A stretch of 64,000 nt of DNA from Cyclina sinensis (taxonomy: Eukaryota > Mollusca > Bivalvia > Venerida > Veneridae): contig JAAONU010000010.1 in NCBI GenBank assembly GCA_012932295.1, positions 24,116,977-24,180,976 of the forward strand. The letters are read 5' to 3'. The notes under the pieces were generated by a model, which ran no database searches, had not been told where the DNA came from, and was given only the letters and a program-made list of their open reading frames with translations. Positions 34,001 to 44,908 of this stretch are shown one piece after another. The translations under genes and the position numbers were made by a program. The first letter of the stretch is position 1. The number at the start of each line of letters is the position of its first letter.

Positions 34001-36561
34001 TTTACAGACTAAATGTCTAAAACATACAATTATATAATATAACTGAAGTGTAGTATTATGTCTTTTTCAAATCTCCTTGCATTTTTCATTGTATTTCGGT
34101 TATTTATTTCAAGCTGCACAAGCCCCTACTGGCTCACATAATTTCACCCCAAGACCAACAACACCTATGACAACAACAACAACTATTCCTACGACAACAA
34201 CCCCAGCTCCAAAGGTAATCATTCAGGGTCCAGCCAAGGGGAACTACACCGGGAAGGTCAATCTTGCATGTGTTACGATTCCGCCTGCACAGTCCTACCA
34301 TTGGAAATTCAATGGAGTATGTCTTTGATAGTTCATTTTCTGATAATTCTTTATTTGTTTCGAAGTTGCGGTTTCGTTTTCTAAAGAATTTTAGTAACGT
34401 AAATAATACTTTTAATTCCAGCATTTGAATTTTTATCGCCATTTTAATCTTGATTTCTCCTTTTTTGATATTTATGCATAAAATTCAAACAATATTGTTT
34501 TGTGGATTTTTTCATGTGACTGTAAATAGGATAAAATTTTGCGTCGAGTTCTATTTTTAGATTTCTATTTTTATCGTCCAATAATCTTAATTTCTTAATT
34601 TAGAGTGATACATTACCCTCGAATGTAGTGACAGGACAACCAACCAATAACGCTGGTACTGTAGCAGGTATCGGGAGTATTGAAATAAAAAATCTGACAG
34701 ATGCAACATTTGGGACTTACTCTTGTGTCGCCAGCATTAATGGTCACACTGTTGAGCAACTGCACTCACTCGGAATAATAGAAGGTATTATTCTTAAGGA
34801 TCGATTTTCAGCATTGATCATTATAAATATATATTTATGAATAACTGCTGAATGGAATATGTTTAGGATTTGACATGATCGTTTATTTTATATAAACTTT
34901 TATTGAACGAGTTCAGGAAAACAGGCCTCAGCAATACCAATACTCATGGACCAGTTGAATAAAAGTTCATGTGAAATGTCGATACAACTGGACTTCGCCT
35001 TAGCTAACTGAAAAAGCTGCTGGAAAAAAAAAAACATCCACAAAGAAAATAGTTCCAAATAATTAATATCAAAATATAGCGGAAAGATTAAACAGACATG
35101 TATTTTATTCTTTGAAATAGGACATCTCTATAAAAACACATTCAAAAAATGTCAATAAATAGAAATAATGAATTTGAAGGAAGAGGTGAATGCGTTTGGT
35201 ATTGTCATATTATACGTGTAATATAAATTAGTGAGTTATGGTTATATTGCATTACACCCAAATGAACGTCACATGGGATAAACGGCCAGTTTTGATAAAA
35301 TTCTTTTCATAATATTTTTCTGTATATATTGAGATTGGGAAAAGAAAGACAATACATATGTATTTTGTATTTCTCAATGGATGTTTCAGTGTTGAATTAC
35401 CTTAATAACCTTTATGTCTCTCGTTTACAGAGGCACCCACGGTCCATATCAAGATGCCACCTGTGACAAACAGCTTTGCTATGCAGTGTATAAGTTCTGG
35501 ATATCCAGTTCCGCATATCACATGGGAATTTTTTCCAACAACGGTGAGTTATCATTAAAAATCTTCATGCATTGTGTAAGGTGGCTTAGCCATGAGGTAA
35601 TGAGTCATGTAGTTGTTGCTTGGCTGCATATACCATTTTATCTTAATTCTATACTGTCACTGAACAAACAAGAAATATCTTTTTGATAGAGCTGGTCGAC
35701 GTTGGTTACACTGTAAGTATTATGTGTTAAATAAAAAATGGCTAATTGAAAAAGGTGTAAACGATTACACTCGAAGAGTAGCAACAATTTCGTAGAACTG
35801 TAACCCTACAGAAATAATCGAGTGTCCCTAAGACTTTCTAAAGACATAAATTGCACCTGTTTGTGCTGACTAGGCAAAAGATTTACAAAGGTCACCAATT
35901 CCTTGCTTAAACACAGCTAGAACAATATTATCCCTTTATCAGTACGTTCCAGTAACATTACCTACCATTCTCGTTAAAGGTAAATTGATTGCGCTTAGCG
36001 TGTACTCGTTTCTCTGATCAAATTTTCCTCAGAGGACAAACATAATCGGGCTTTTATCTGGTGGTTGAACAAGATCATTTGTATGTTACACTGTCTCTCT
36101 CCACATTCAACGGTAAGACAGAGGTGGTAATTTCTTGCAGATCGTCGAAAATCCGAAGGCTTACCGTTCCCTCTTTTTCTCAAACCGCCAGCCGTTAAAC
36201 CGTTAAGCCGCCTGAGACGGCCAGGTTACGCCGGCTCAGAGGAATCTGATTCTCAAATCCTGTTTGGTTTTATTTCAAAGATTTTTGCTAGAAGCACATC
36301 TATATCAACATAAATTCAAACCAAAGCTAATCAACTATACGTCGGCAAAAGTTGTTCACTATGATATAGATATGGTATGGTATATACAGATAATACATAT
36401 TTCAGGCAAGCTCCCATGGTGTTCCAACTGACGTGCAGTTCAATGCCGATGGCACAACGTTATTTGTAAATAAGTACAACCCTACTGAACATGATGGCAT
36501 ATGGTATTGTAAGGCAACAAATAGTCAAGGGAATGCCATTACCAACGTCCATGTTCCATAG
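29965..36561 (+). CDS. LU-Ig paralogue A: signal peptide, two Ly6/uPAR domains, Thr linker, two Ig domains
   Basis: Eleven coding exons: 29965-29974, 30726-30853, 31293-31364, 31671-31863, 32303-32391, 33181-33261, 33510-33606, 34114-34316, 34604-34784, 35431-35543 and 36406-36561. All introns are GT...AG, phases agree throughout, and the sum is 1323 bases (440 residues). The signal peptide is MAKVLFSGLLILGLHLITT. LU1 runs from LQCLSCDHVAEARDC through KLGCTDKN to CLQCCESADGCNKALCG. LU2 runs from RCLSCKDVMDPKDC through HDMGCIG to CVKCCNSTDLCN. CCxxxDxCN is the family signature of three-finger Ly6/uPAR domains. A Thr-rich mucin-like linker (TTPMTTTTTIPTTTTPAP) leads to Ig1 (VNLACV, YHWKFNG, FGTYSCVAS) and Ig2 (FAMQCISSGYPVPHITWEF, DGIWYCKATNSQGN). 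No transmembrane or GPI signal is visible, so it is predicted to be secreted. The TAG at 36559-36561 is immediately followed by GTAACT. Function is unknown; a recognition or adhesion role is inference from the domains. Confidence 0.88.
31035..31092. repeat. (CTGT)n microsatellite in intron 2 of paralogue A
   Basis: CTGTCTGTCTGT run with GTAT interruptions. Overlapping open frames that read Cys/Leu/Ser/Val runs are artefacts. Confidence 0.95.
31198..31245. repeat. (TTAA)n microsatellite in intron 2 of paralogue A
   Basis: TTAATTAATTAACTAATTAA-type run just before the acceptor of exon 3 (31292). Confidence 0.95.
32125..32250. repeat. Four-copy tandem repeat of about 34 bp in intron 4 of paralogue A
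   Basis: Diverged units containing ACATATTACCCGGATGCT and a TATTGAGA-type spacer, ending about 50 bases before exon 5. Confidence 0.8.
32735..32872 (-). mobile_element. tRNA-derived SINE in intron 5 of paralogue A
   Basis: The minus strand reads CGTGGTCGAGTGGTTAGAGC (A box) then GTCGCTGGTTCGAATCCC (B box), a well-preserved tRNA-like head, followed by a body shared with 23045-23245. Confidence 0.75.
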
Positions 36562-36744
36562 GTAACTTTATACTCCATACAATTCCTTTGTTGTTGTTTT
36601 TTAATTCAGTTTGTGTCTAAAAGGTAAAGCCAAGTATCATTCATAATATAGCTAGTAAATGTTTTCTATATATAGGTTCCAACGTCCCTAATATACATTA
36701 TTATTTTCAATTTGTTTGAAAATAATGATCCCTTTGAACTGTAG

Positions 36745-36941
36745 CCCCGACACCTACTGCTACATCAACAAACACTTATAATAACAAAATGATTTATGAT
36801 CATGAAGTAAACAGCAACTTATATGTCAAGGTTTTTGAACGTTTATTTAATGACGAAATCAAAATCACACTAGCTGGAGGGTTGTACAAGTTAGTTCCAA
36901 AATACTTTTATACCAAGCGCTTTTGCTTATTCCGTGTGTAA
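36745..36941 (+). other. Thr-rich open segment after a 3' splice site; possible 3' exon of paralogue A
   Basis: After CTTTGAACTGTAG at 36732-36744 a frame opens with PTPTATSTNTYNN and runs 65 codons to TAA at 36939-36941. Its start resembles the Thr-rich linkers that open exons 5 and 8 in the same gene, and its phase (one base carried over) fits the donors of exons 4, 7 and 9. It would not fit the phase-0 end of exon 11, whose last codon is already a stop. It may be the 3' UTR exon joined to exon 11, an alternative last exon, or chance. Confidence 0.25.
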
Positions 36942-39250
36942 AAAATAGCTTTTTGTGGCTTTAATCTCTTTTATCAGCCCTTTGAGATATATTCTGCGTA
37001 TGAACACGCCGGTTTTATTTGATCTATCTTTGTGTTTTACTTTTAGTTTAAATACAGTGGTCTTTATCTCTATTTCCCTTGAGATAATTGAACATGTCCT
37101 CATACTGAAACGATATAACACAACATACTTTCAGCAGTATCAATCAAGGTGTTTTTCCTCTTTTCAGCCTGCAGTCAGATGTGGCATGTGAACCCTGGCA
37201 TTGTGTTAGCACCAAGACCATCATTAAATTTGAATACAAATGCAATGGGTTAGTTTTAATCTTGACAAGGCAGTCTGAAGGACAGCTAAATCCCCTTCCG
37301 CAGCGGACATGTGTACTTCTTGACCTTTTACAAACCATGACCTTGATGTCGTGCCATGCATATTATAAGCACATAATCTCATGATAGTAATTATTTGTGC
37401 CAAGTTATTTAAAATCCTCCATAAAGTCAAAAAGTTATGGAGAACATTCAACCTTGATCTTGGGGGTAGCAACTTGGATGTTGGGTTCTGCACATGGTGT
37501 CATAGTGTTGATCGTTTGTACAAAGTAATTAAAAAACTTTCGTAAGCCAAGTTAGTAAGTTATAGAGCAGACGTAAAATGTGGATATTTGACCTTTAAGT
37601 GTGACCTTGACCTTGCGGGTAGCAACCCAATTATTGCGCCCTGCACATCGTCTCATAATGGTGATCACTTGTGCCAAGTTATTTCAAAAAAATTCAGCGG
37701 TTTAAAAGTTATGGAGCGGACACGAAAGTGTTACGGACGGATAGACGGACGAACTGACAGACGGAGGCCATTCCTATAATCCCCTCCCCGCTTTGCGGAA
37801 GGGGATTAAAAACTTTTTCACAAACAAGTTAAATGACAATAAAACACGGATTCCCCTGTTACTTGGTATGAGCTGCAAACTTGAGTTGGTAATGGGGCAT
37901 GTAAAATATAAAAAATGTTAAAACTAATATAATTTATTTTAAAGTTTGTATTCTATCTAGAAGACGATATATTATACAGCTTTTAGGATGAAACTGATGT
38001 AGATTTAAATGGCATTAAAGGATGGATTGTGAACTGACCTTTGACGTAGTGAAGTCAAATGTTTGACGTCTTGCCTGCGTAAAGCGAACATGTCTTCAAA
38101 AATATTTGAAGAAAAACCCGACCATCAGTTTCAAAGTTATGAGAAAGAAACACTAATTGTCCAACAAAGCACTCTTTACCTTCAAGGCCTCAATGTGTTA
38201 CAAGTAATCTGCCTGTGGTTATTATTACGACTAAATGTTATTGAAATCTAATGATCCACTTGAAACAAACGAAAATAGACAAGCAATTCAACCTGAGCTT
38301 GACTTGTGAACAAAAAAATCTCAAGTGCACGTTATTATCAGTCCTAGCAAAACTATCTAAAAAAGAGATTTTTGTGAAACATGTATGCCCCCCTCCACCC
38401 ATCACAACAAATTAGTCATGTTATATAGAATTCTTAACGTGACCTTGTCTTTTGAATTACTAACCTAAAAATCAATAGAGGTGAAGCATATCTGAGGACA
38501 GAAGGCCAAAGGGTTCTGTATTTATTGATCGGACAAGGTCTGGTCTACGGACAGACCGACCGACTGACGTGCAAAGCAATATATCCCCATTTTTTCATAA
38601 GGTGGGTGTAATTACAGCTTGATGCCAAATCTGCAAAGTAGAATTTTAAATTGCCAAATGGAGTATGGAAGCTAGATGCCTGTTCAATAGATGATCGGAA
38701 TGTCCAATATGTATATGAAAATACCTTAATACCTGACTTGCAACCTGCACCAAAGTTCAAATCTATGAAAACATGCAGTTAGTGTACGGAATGCCAATTA
38801 TATTTATGTAAGAATGTATACATGTAGTAAAATGGCGTCGTCTGGTGACAATCTCTTAATATATTATCAAATTGTCACCGTGCTGACAGTTTCATTTGAC
38901 AGAATTCGTGTTCATCAAATTGCCAGTAACTGCGTTGCAAGTAGTCAATTTATTACTTTGAGATTTTCTTTGAAATCGAGTTTGCATCTCGCTGCTAGCT
39001 CCTATTAACAATTTGCATGCTTTGAAGACTTCACCAAGCTAATACACATTAAGTATCGTACTGACCAATAAAGCAGCATTTGCTGCCAGATGCCAGCTGA
39101 CATTTCGAAAACTTTGACGAAAGAGCAGTTGGTTACAGTTTCATCTACCTAAGAGATTCCTATATAAATCGTAATGGCATATCGCTAATAGATAGTAGTT
39201 GACGATTACTTACTATATATATTTTATATTGAAAAGGTTCTAGCTAGTGA
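36942..39250. other. Intergenic repeats of bivalve type, no supported gene
   Basis: The stretch holds copies of an interspersed family with ACCTTGACCTTG-like words (37320-37520 and 37540-37806). The second ends in GGACGGATAGACGGACGAAC and a small hairpin CCCCTCCCCGCTTTGCGGAA that is the inverse of the start of the element at 39258. A related fragment with GGACAGACCGACCGACTGAC lies near 38540-38570. Open frames here are short and unrecognisable. Confidence 0.5.
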
Positions 39251-39257
39251 TCATTTC

Positions 39258-40435
39258 ATTATCCCCCCGCCAAAGGCGGAGGGGATATTAGAAATGCCCT
39301 TCGTCCGTCTGTGCGTCCGTCCGTCCGAAACAATTTTGTCCGGAGCATAACTCCAAAACTACTTGAGGGATTTAATCAAACTTCATACACTGACAAAGCA
39401 CATTGGTAGGTAGTGCAGTGTGCAAGTTCAATAACTCTACCTTGCCTTTTTTAGAGTTATCCCGCTTTATCAAATTTACTTGATAAATTTTGTCCGGAGC
39501 ATAACTCCAAAACTGCCGGAGGGATTTTATTCAAACTTCATACACTGACAAAGCACATTGGTAGGTAGTGCAGTGTGAAAGTCCAATAACTCTACCTTGC
39601 CTATTTTTAGAGTTATTCCCCTTTATCAGAATTACTTGATAAATTTTGTCCGGAGCATAACTCTAAAACTACTTGAGGGATTTAATTCAAACTTCATACA
39701 CTGACAGAGCACATTGGTAGGTAGTGCAGTGTGCAAGAAAAATAACTCTACCTTGCCTTTTTAGAGTTATTCCCCTTTATCAGAATTACTGGATAAATTT
39801 TGTCCGGAGCTAACACAAAAACTACTTGCGGGATTTAATTCAAACTTCATACACTGACAGAGCACATTGGTAGGTAGTGCAGTGTGCAAGTCCAATAACT
39901 CTACCTTGCCTATCTTTTAGAGTTATTCCCCTTTATCAGATTTACTTGTTTACATTTTAAAAATCCCGGCATATTCATGTATATCTAATTCTTGAATTCT
40001 CGAACTTATTATCCCCCCGCCAAAGGCGGAGGGGATATTAGAAATGGTCTCTGTCCGTCCGTGCGTCCGTCCATTCCAGTTTTGTCAGGAGCATTACTCC
40101 AAAAGTACTTGAGTGATTTTCTTCAAACTTCATATACTGAAAGAGCACATTTGGAGGAGGTGCAGTGTGAAAGAATAATAACTCTTCCTTGCCTACTTTT
40201 AGAGTTATTCCCCTTTATCAGATTTAATTGAAAAACTTTGTCCGAAGCATAACTTTAAAAGTGCTTGAGCGATTTTCTTCAAACTTAATACACTGACATA
40301 GAACATTGGTAGGAAGTGCAGTTTGCATGAACAATAACTCTACCTTGCCTGTTTTTTGTGGGATTTTCTTCAAACATTATTACACTGAGTGTTTGAAAGA
40401 ACAACCTCCAGGTAGCTTCTTCCCGGCTAGGGGAT
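39258..40435. mobile_element. Two repeats starting with a CCCCGCCAAAGGCGGAGGGG hairpin
   Basis: The near-palindrome CCCCGCCAAAGGCGGAGGGG occurs at about 39263 and again at about 40014, each followed by a GTCCGTCCGTCCG-rich tract. The first copy contains four tandem units of about 155 bp (with TTTTGTCCGGAGCATAACTC and AGCACATTGGTAGGTAGTGC) starting near 39333, 39488, 39644 and 39798. The second copy has two or three more diverged units. This matches a non-autonomous element family with internal subrepeats; no protein is encoded. Confidence 0.75.
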
Positions 40436-43080
40436 TAACCATGTGTAACGTGGCTCTTGTTACATTCTGAAAATGCCCGAAGTATGATAGTTTCTAACCG
40501 ACGATTTGTTGATATTGACAAATTGACATACGGTTGCATGTCCATTAAAAACTGACAATTGCCGCAAGTCTAAAGACATATAAGGATCTGCCAGCGTAGA
40601 GGTCCAAGTTTAATCGAGATTAAACAAGAATTATTCGCTATAAGTGGTTAGCTGTTTATTTTTTAAAAAAATAATCTCACCTCAGCACAACATGCTCATG
40701 GTCAGCTATTGTGACTGGGCTGTATCCGTCGTTGCTTGAAAAAAAACATCTTTTCTAAAACTGCTGGGTCAAATTAAATGAAACTTTGCATGGGTGTTTC
40801 TTGCATAAAAGTTACCAGAGTTGTTCAAAAAATATATTCCATGCAGAACTCTATTTGCTATGGCAAACAATAAGAAAAATTGTCTTCTCTGCCACTTTGC
40901 TAAGAGCTCCTAAATTTTGCGTGAGGCATCCTTTTGTTCAACCATACGAAAACTGTTCAAATCATGACACCTGGGGTTAAAATTGACTCCGCCTTGAGGT
41001 CACTTGATTTTACACGGGCTTATGGAATGAATAGTCTGACAATATGGTCTATATTACAAGGTCTAGTGCTGAGATATATTGTATTGAACAACATCTAGAG
41101 GTCCACTACAAAGATTATTCGAATAATACCCCTTGGGTAATAATTGACTCCGCCCGAGGGTCATTAATGTATAAAATGTAAAAGACTCTTGTCCGAAATC
41201 ATATGCATTTAATCTTAGATATTTGGTATGCAGCACTGTTAAGCTTACCTCTACAAAGACTACTGAGGGTATTTCCCTCGAGGTAAAATTTACCCTGCTT
41301 GAGGGGTCACTTGATTTACTTTGAGTTATTTAGGAAACAAACTTTGAAAATCTTTATCTATGGTACCAATGGGTCGAAAGCTTAAAGATTTATTATTTGG
41401 AATTATGTGATGAATCTCTTCCAAAGTTGTTCAAAATATCTCAGTGGGATCCAAACTGTCACAGTGACCTTGAGTGTGATAAAGGTTTCCGCTCAATAAC
41501 TGGAGTACCATTCGATGCATGACCTTCCAAGTTTATAGAATGATTTCCATTGTTAAGTAAAGTGTTAAGTGAAGGTCAAGGTCACAGTGAACTTGAATGT
41601 AAAGGCGCGATTTCTGCTCAATAACTGTAGCATCATTTGATTCAGAGACTCAAACTTCATAGGATGATTGCCCTTATTAAGATCCTTTTATTTAAGGGGT
41701 CAGTGGGTCAAAAGTCAGTGTCACAGAAACCTTGAATGTGGAAACTGTTTCTGCTCTATAACCTGAACCTTTTGATGTAGAGCCTTTAAACTTCATAGGA
41801 TGATTGATCTTGTTGAGTAGAAGGACCCTGTGACAAGAAAAAAAAAAGAAAAAAAAAAGAGTTTTCGTTTTGAACCGAAAGATAAAATGAAACAAAAAGT
41901 ACTAAATCTAATGAAAAGTATAGAGAGGTTATAACAACAGGATAAGCAAGGAAATCAAGAAAAAGACAATGCTAAGAAGGAAGAAAAAACATCTGATGAA
42001 GATGAAAATAAGATAGTATGAACACGGCTAGAGAATTTTTAAAACGTGGCCAGTCTGCAAGCGCCTAGCAATGTAAAGTAAAAACGCCTAAGACCACTCG
42101 GCCTTCACAACAACCCCCAAAAACACTGCGCAAATAGCCGGGATAGCAGTGAGATAGAAGGAAAACTCGTACTGAAGAAATGGAAAGTCAGACAGAAGCT
42201 ACGGCTTCAAAGCTAGATAGAAATACACACAAGACAGAGACGTGAAATTATGTCAAACATTCCAGAAATCAGATGAAACAAAGTCACAGACGGATCAGTT
42301 ACCTTTCCAAGGCGGTAGTACCCCTGGGTTGTCATGTTCGGTAATTGTTTGTGTCGTCTTGTTTCACTATTTTTGACTGTGTACCTGGTGTAGGGAGGCT
42401 GTGTTGTCATTTACTGATATGCGTTTCTCATTTTTAAAAGATCAACGAAATGAAATGCATTAAGAGACATGAAAAGAAAAAAATGGGAACAAGCAGCAAG
42501 TAAAACAAATAATCTGTATAAAAATAGAGGAAGATAATCTACAAGAGTATAAAGAGCAAGATGATACAGATTCATCAAAGATGAATTTGATGATTGAAAA
42601 CTAGAAGAATATATCAAAATGAATAACTCTCATGAGAGTGAATAAAGTTTTAATCAGAGGTCAGAGCCACAGGAGAATAAAGATTATCAGAAATTAGATA
42701 GCAAAATTCTCCGTAACAGGATAAACTGGAGACGGAATTAAAGCCCATTGGAAAAAAAAACTTTATGGAAGGAAGGTCGGCCAAAGTAATGAAAATGTAT
42801 TTATAGCCAAAAGGTCTAATTGGTTCAGGTTATGTGATGTTAACGAAATTATCCTTTTTTTTCGAATTTTCTCACACTAATTCTATCATTGCATCAAACG
42901 ATTGATTTTGAATTGGATATAAAATACGCAACGGCCAGACATTGCAATACATCGGTTACACTGAAGGGTTCGTCGCTTAGTAGATATTGGCTCTTCTCGT
43001 TGTAGACACAAATTATCATGAAAAGGTGTCTCTGGTTGTTGACACTTAATATGTCATCTGAAGAGTAGAGCCGTAGATGA
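40436..43080. other. No supported gene; further interspersed repeat fragments
   Basis: 40690-41320 holds repeated words such as ATTGACTCCGCCTTGAGGTC, and 41440-41830 holds GGTCAAGGTCACAGTGAACTTG-type sentences (here AGGTCACAGTGAACTTG) spaced about 120-150 bases apart, typical of bivalve interspersed repeats. 41835-42780 is purine-rich (long GAA/AAG-rich stretch) with short chance open frames. Confidence 0.4.
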
Positions 43081-43099
43081 GAAATAATGAGAATTACAC

Positions 43100-43722
43100 T
43101 AATAGGAAGTTGGCAGTTGCAGTAACAGCAGTAACAGTAGGTAAAACGTGAAGTTGGCAGTAGTAGTAACAGCAGTAGCAGTAGGTAAAACGTGAAGTTG
43201 GCAGTAGCAGTAACAGCAGTAACAGTAGGTAAAACGTGAAGTTGGCAGTAGTAGTAACAGCAGTAACAGTAGGTAAAACGTGAAGTTGGCAGTAGTAGTA
43301 ACAGCAGTAACAGTAGGTAAAACGTGAAGTTGGCAGTAGCAGTAACAGCAGTAACAGTAGGTAAAACGTGAAGTTGGCAGTAGTAGTAACAGCAGTAACA
43401 GTAGGTAAAACGTGAAGTTGGCAGTAGCAGTAACAGCAGTAACAGTAGGTAAAACGTGAAGTTGGCAGTAGTAGTAACAGCAGTAACAGTAGGTAAAACG
43501 TGAAGTTGGCAGTAGCAGTAACAGCAGTAACAGTAGGTAAAACGTGAAGTTGGCAGTAGCAGTAACAGCAGTAACAGTAGGTAAAACGTGAAGTTGGCAG
43601 TAGTAGTAACAGCAGTAACAGTAGGTAAAACGTGAAGTTGGCAGTAGTAGTAACAGCAGTAACAGTAGGTAAAACGTGAAGTTGGCAGTAGTAGTAACAG
43701 CAGTAACAGTAGGTAACTCTGA
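43100..43722. repeat. 44-bp minisatellite
   Basis: About fourteen copies of a 44-bp unit GTAAAACGTGAAGTTGGCAG followed by TAGTAGTAACAGCAGTAACA and GTAG. Units alternate between TAGTAGTAAC and TAGCAGTAAC. Because 44 is not a multiple of three, the minus-strand open frame 43099-43776 cycles through three peptide phrases every 132 bp, which shows it is repeat-derived. Confidence 0.95.
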
Positions 43723-43774
43723 AAGTCTGCGAGTGTTTAAACAGTCACAGACCGATGGAATCGAACCGGAGACC

Positions 43775-43925
43775 AAAATTCCTGAATGTCTGCAAGAATG
43801 TCAGAAACAGTAGCAGAACATAACAATGGACTCCGGAGTTTCCCTTTACATCAAAAAGGACATTTTCTCGATTTCGACACCAAAATTCCTGAAAGTCTGC
43901 AAGAAGGTCAGAAACAGTACCAAAG
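43775..43925. repeat. Direct duplication of about 45 bp
   Basis: CCAAAATTCCTGAATGTCTG at 43773-43792 and CCAAAATTCCTGAAAGTCTG at 43880-43899, each followed by CAAGAAxGTCAGAAACAGTA, are diverged copies about 107 bases apart, next to the 44-bp array. Confidence 0.75.
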
Positions 43926-44908
43926 TTCAAATATATTTTGTTCAGATATTCTCAAAATTCTTACTAAATTCTCAGTTTCAGTCATGCCTCCTAAATGATG
44001 TTTTTCAACTTGAACATTGTACATTTGACACTCTGATGACGGCCCAAAAACATAATTTTATAAGCATATTTGCAAGATCATTTTTCCTGGATAAATATCT
44101 TCAAAACAGCCTGACAGCGTGTTTCATTTAGCGTTTGGTACTGGTTGCAAAATAACCGCTATCGATTATACGGTAGAAAAGTAGTTGTTGACAAAATTAG
44201 GACTGTCGTCCAAATGATTGTGTATAGACCTGGTTACACCAAGACTGTGGAAATAAAGTTGTTCCACCGTAAAATATGTTTGAGCAGTGTGTTTACACTT
44301 TCCATGTATAGAACGATATTGTTACTTGGGCGCAGCCATTAAAAATATAAAGTTCGGAACGCTTCGACAATTACAGCGATGATCACGTTCTTTTATCATA
44401 TTTACATAACTTCTGACTGTCATTTATATTGACTATTTTAACCTGAATATAGCTTTTTACTATTTTGAATATTGAGACTTGCAATTTTCAAAGCTTTAAC
44501 GAATTCAGTCTTGCAGAGCAGAATAATCTTTTTTCTTATATGACTTTATTCAAATTTTAAGGACTTAAACATACTATATTGCTTAGCTACAATTTGACTC
44601 TTTTGGTTTTGAAAATAGAGTCTCATGAAAGTTTTACCAGGCGATAATACACCAATTTCTATAATGTCTATATGTGAGATGTGAAGAGCAAGACTTTGGA
44701 ATATGACCTATCTAAGTCAAGAAACCTACAGCTTGTTTTGCGAAAATCCTTGCATTACTTATGAAAGACACTGTACGTTAACAATCACCATTAATGCTTT
44801 TGCATTTGTAGAATAACATTTCTAAAGGTCATATCTTTGTGTAGTAGTCATGATAAGATAAACGCACGTTCCATGCGTTTGCATGTACAAACATAGACAC
44901 ACACAACA
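43926..44908 (+). other. 5' flank of paralogue B; nothing else recognised
   Basis: AT-rich DNA upstream of the ATG at 44909. The last 60 bases (ACACACACAACA before ATG) should include the 5' UTR, but no promoter element can be called with confidence. Confidence 0.3.

Noticed and set aside
43099..43776. 225-codon minus-strand frame rich in Leu, Thr and Cys
   Set aside because: It is a translation of the 44-bp minisatellite that cycles through three reading phrases; a real protein would not change frame every unit.
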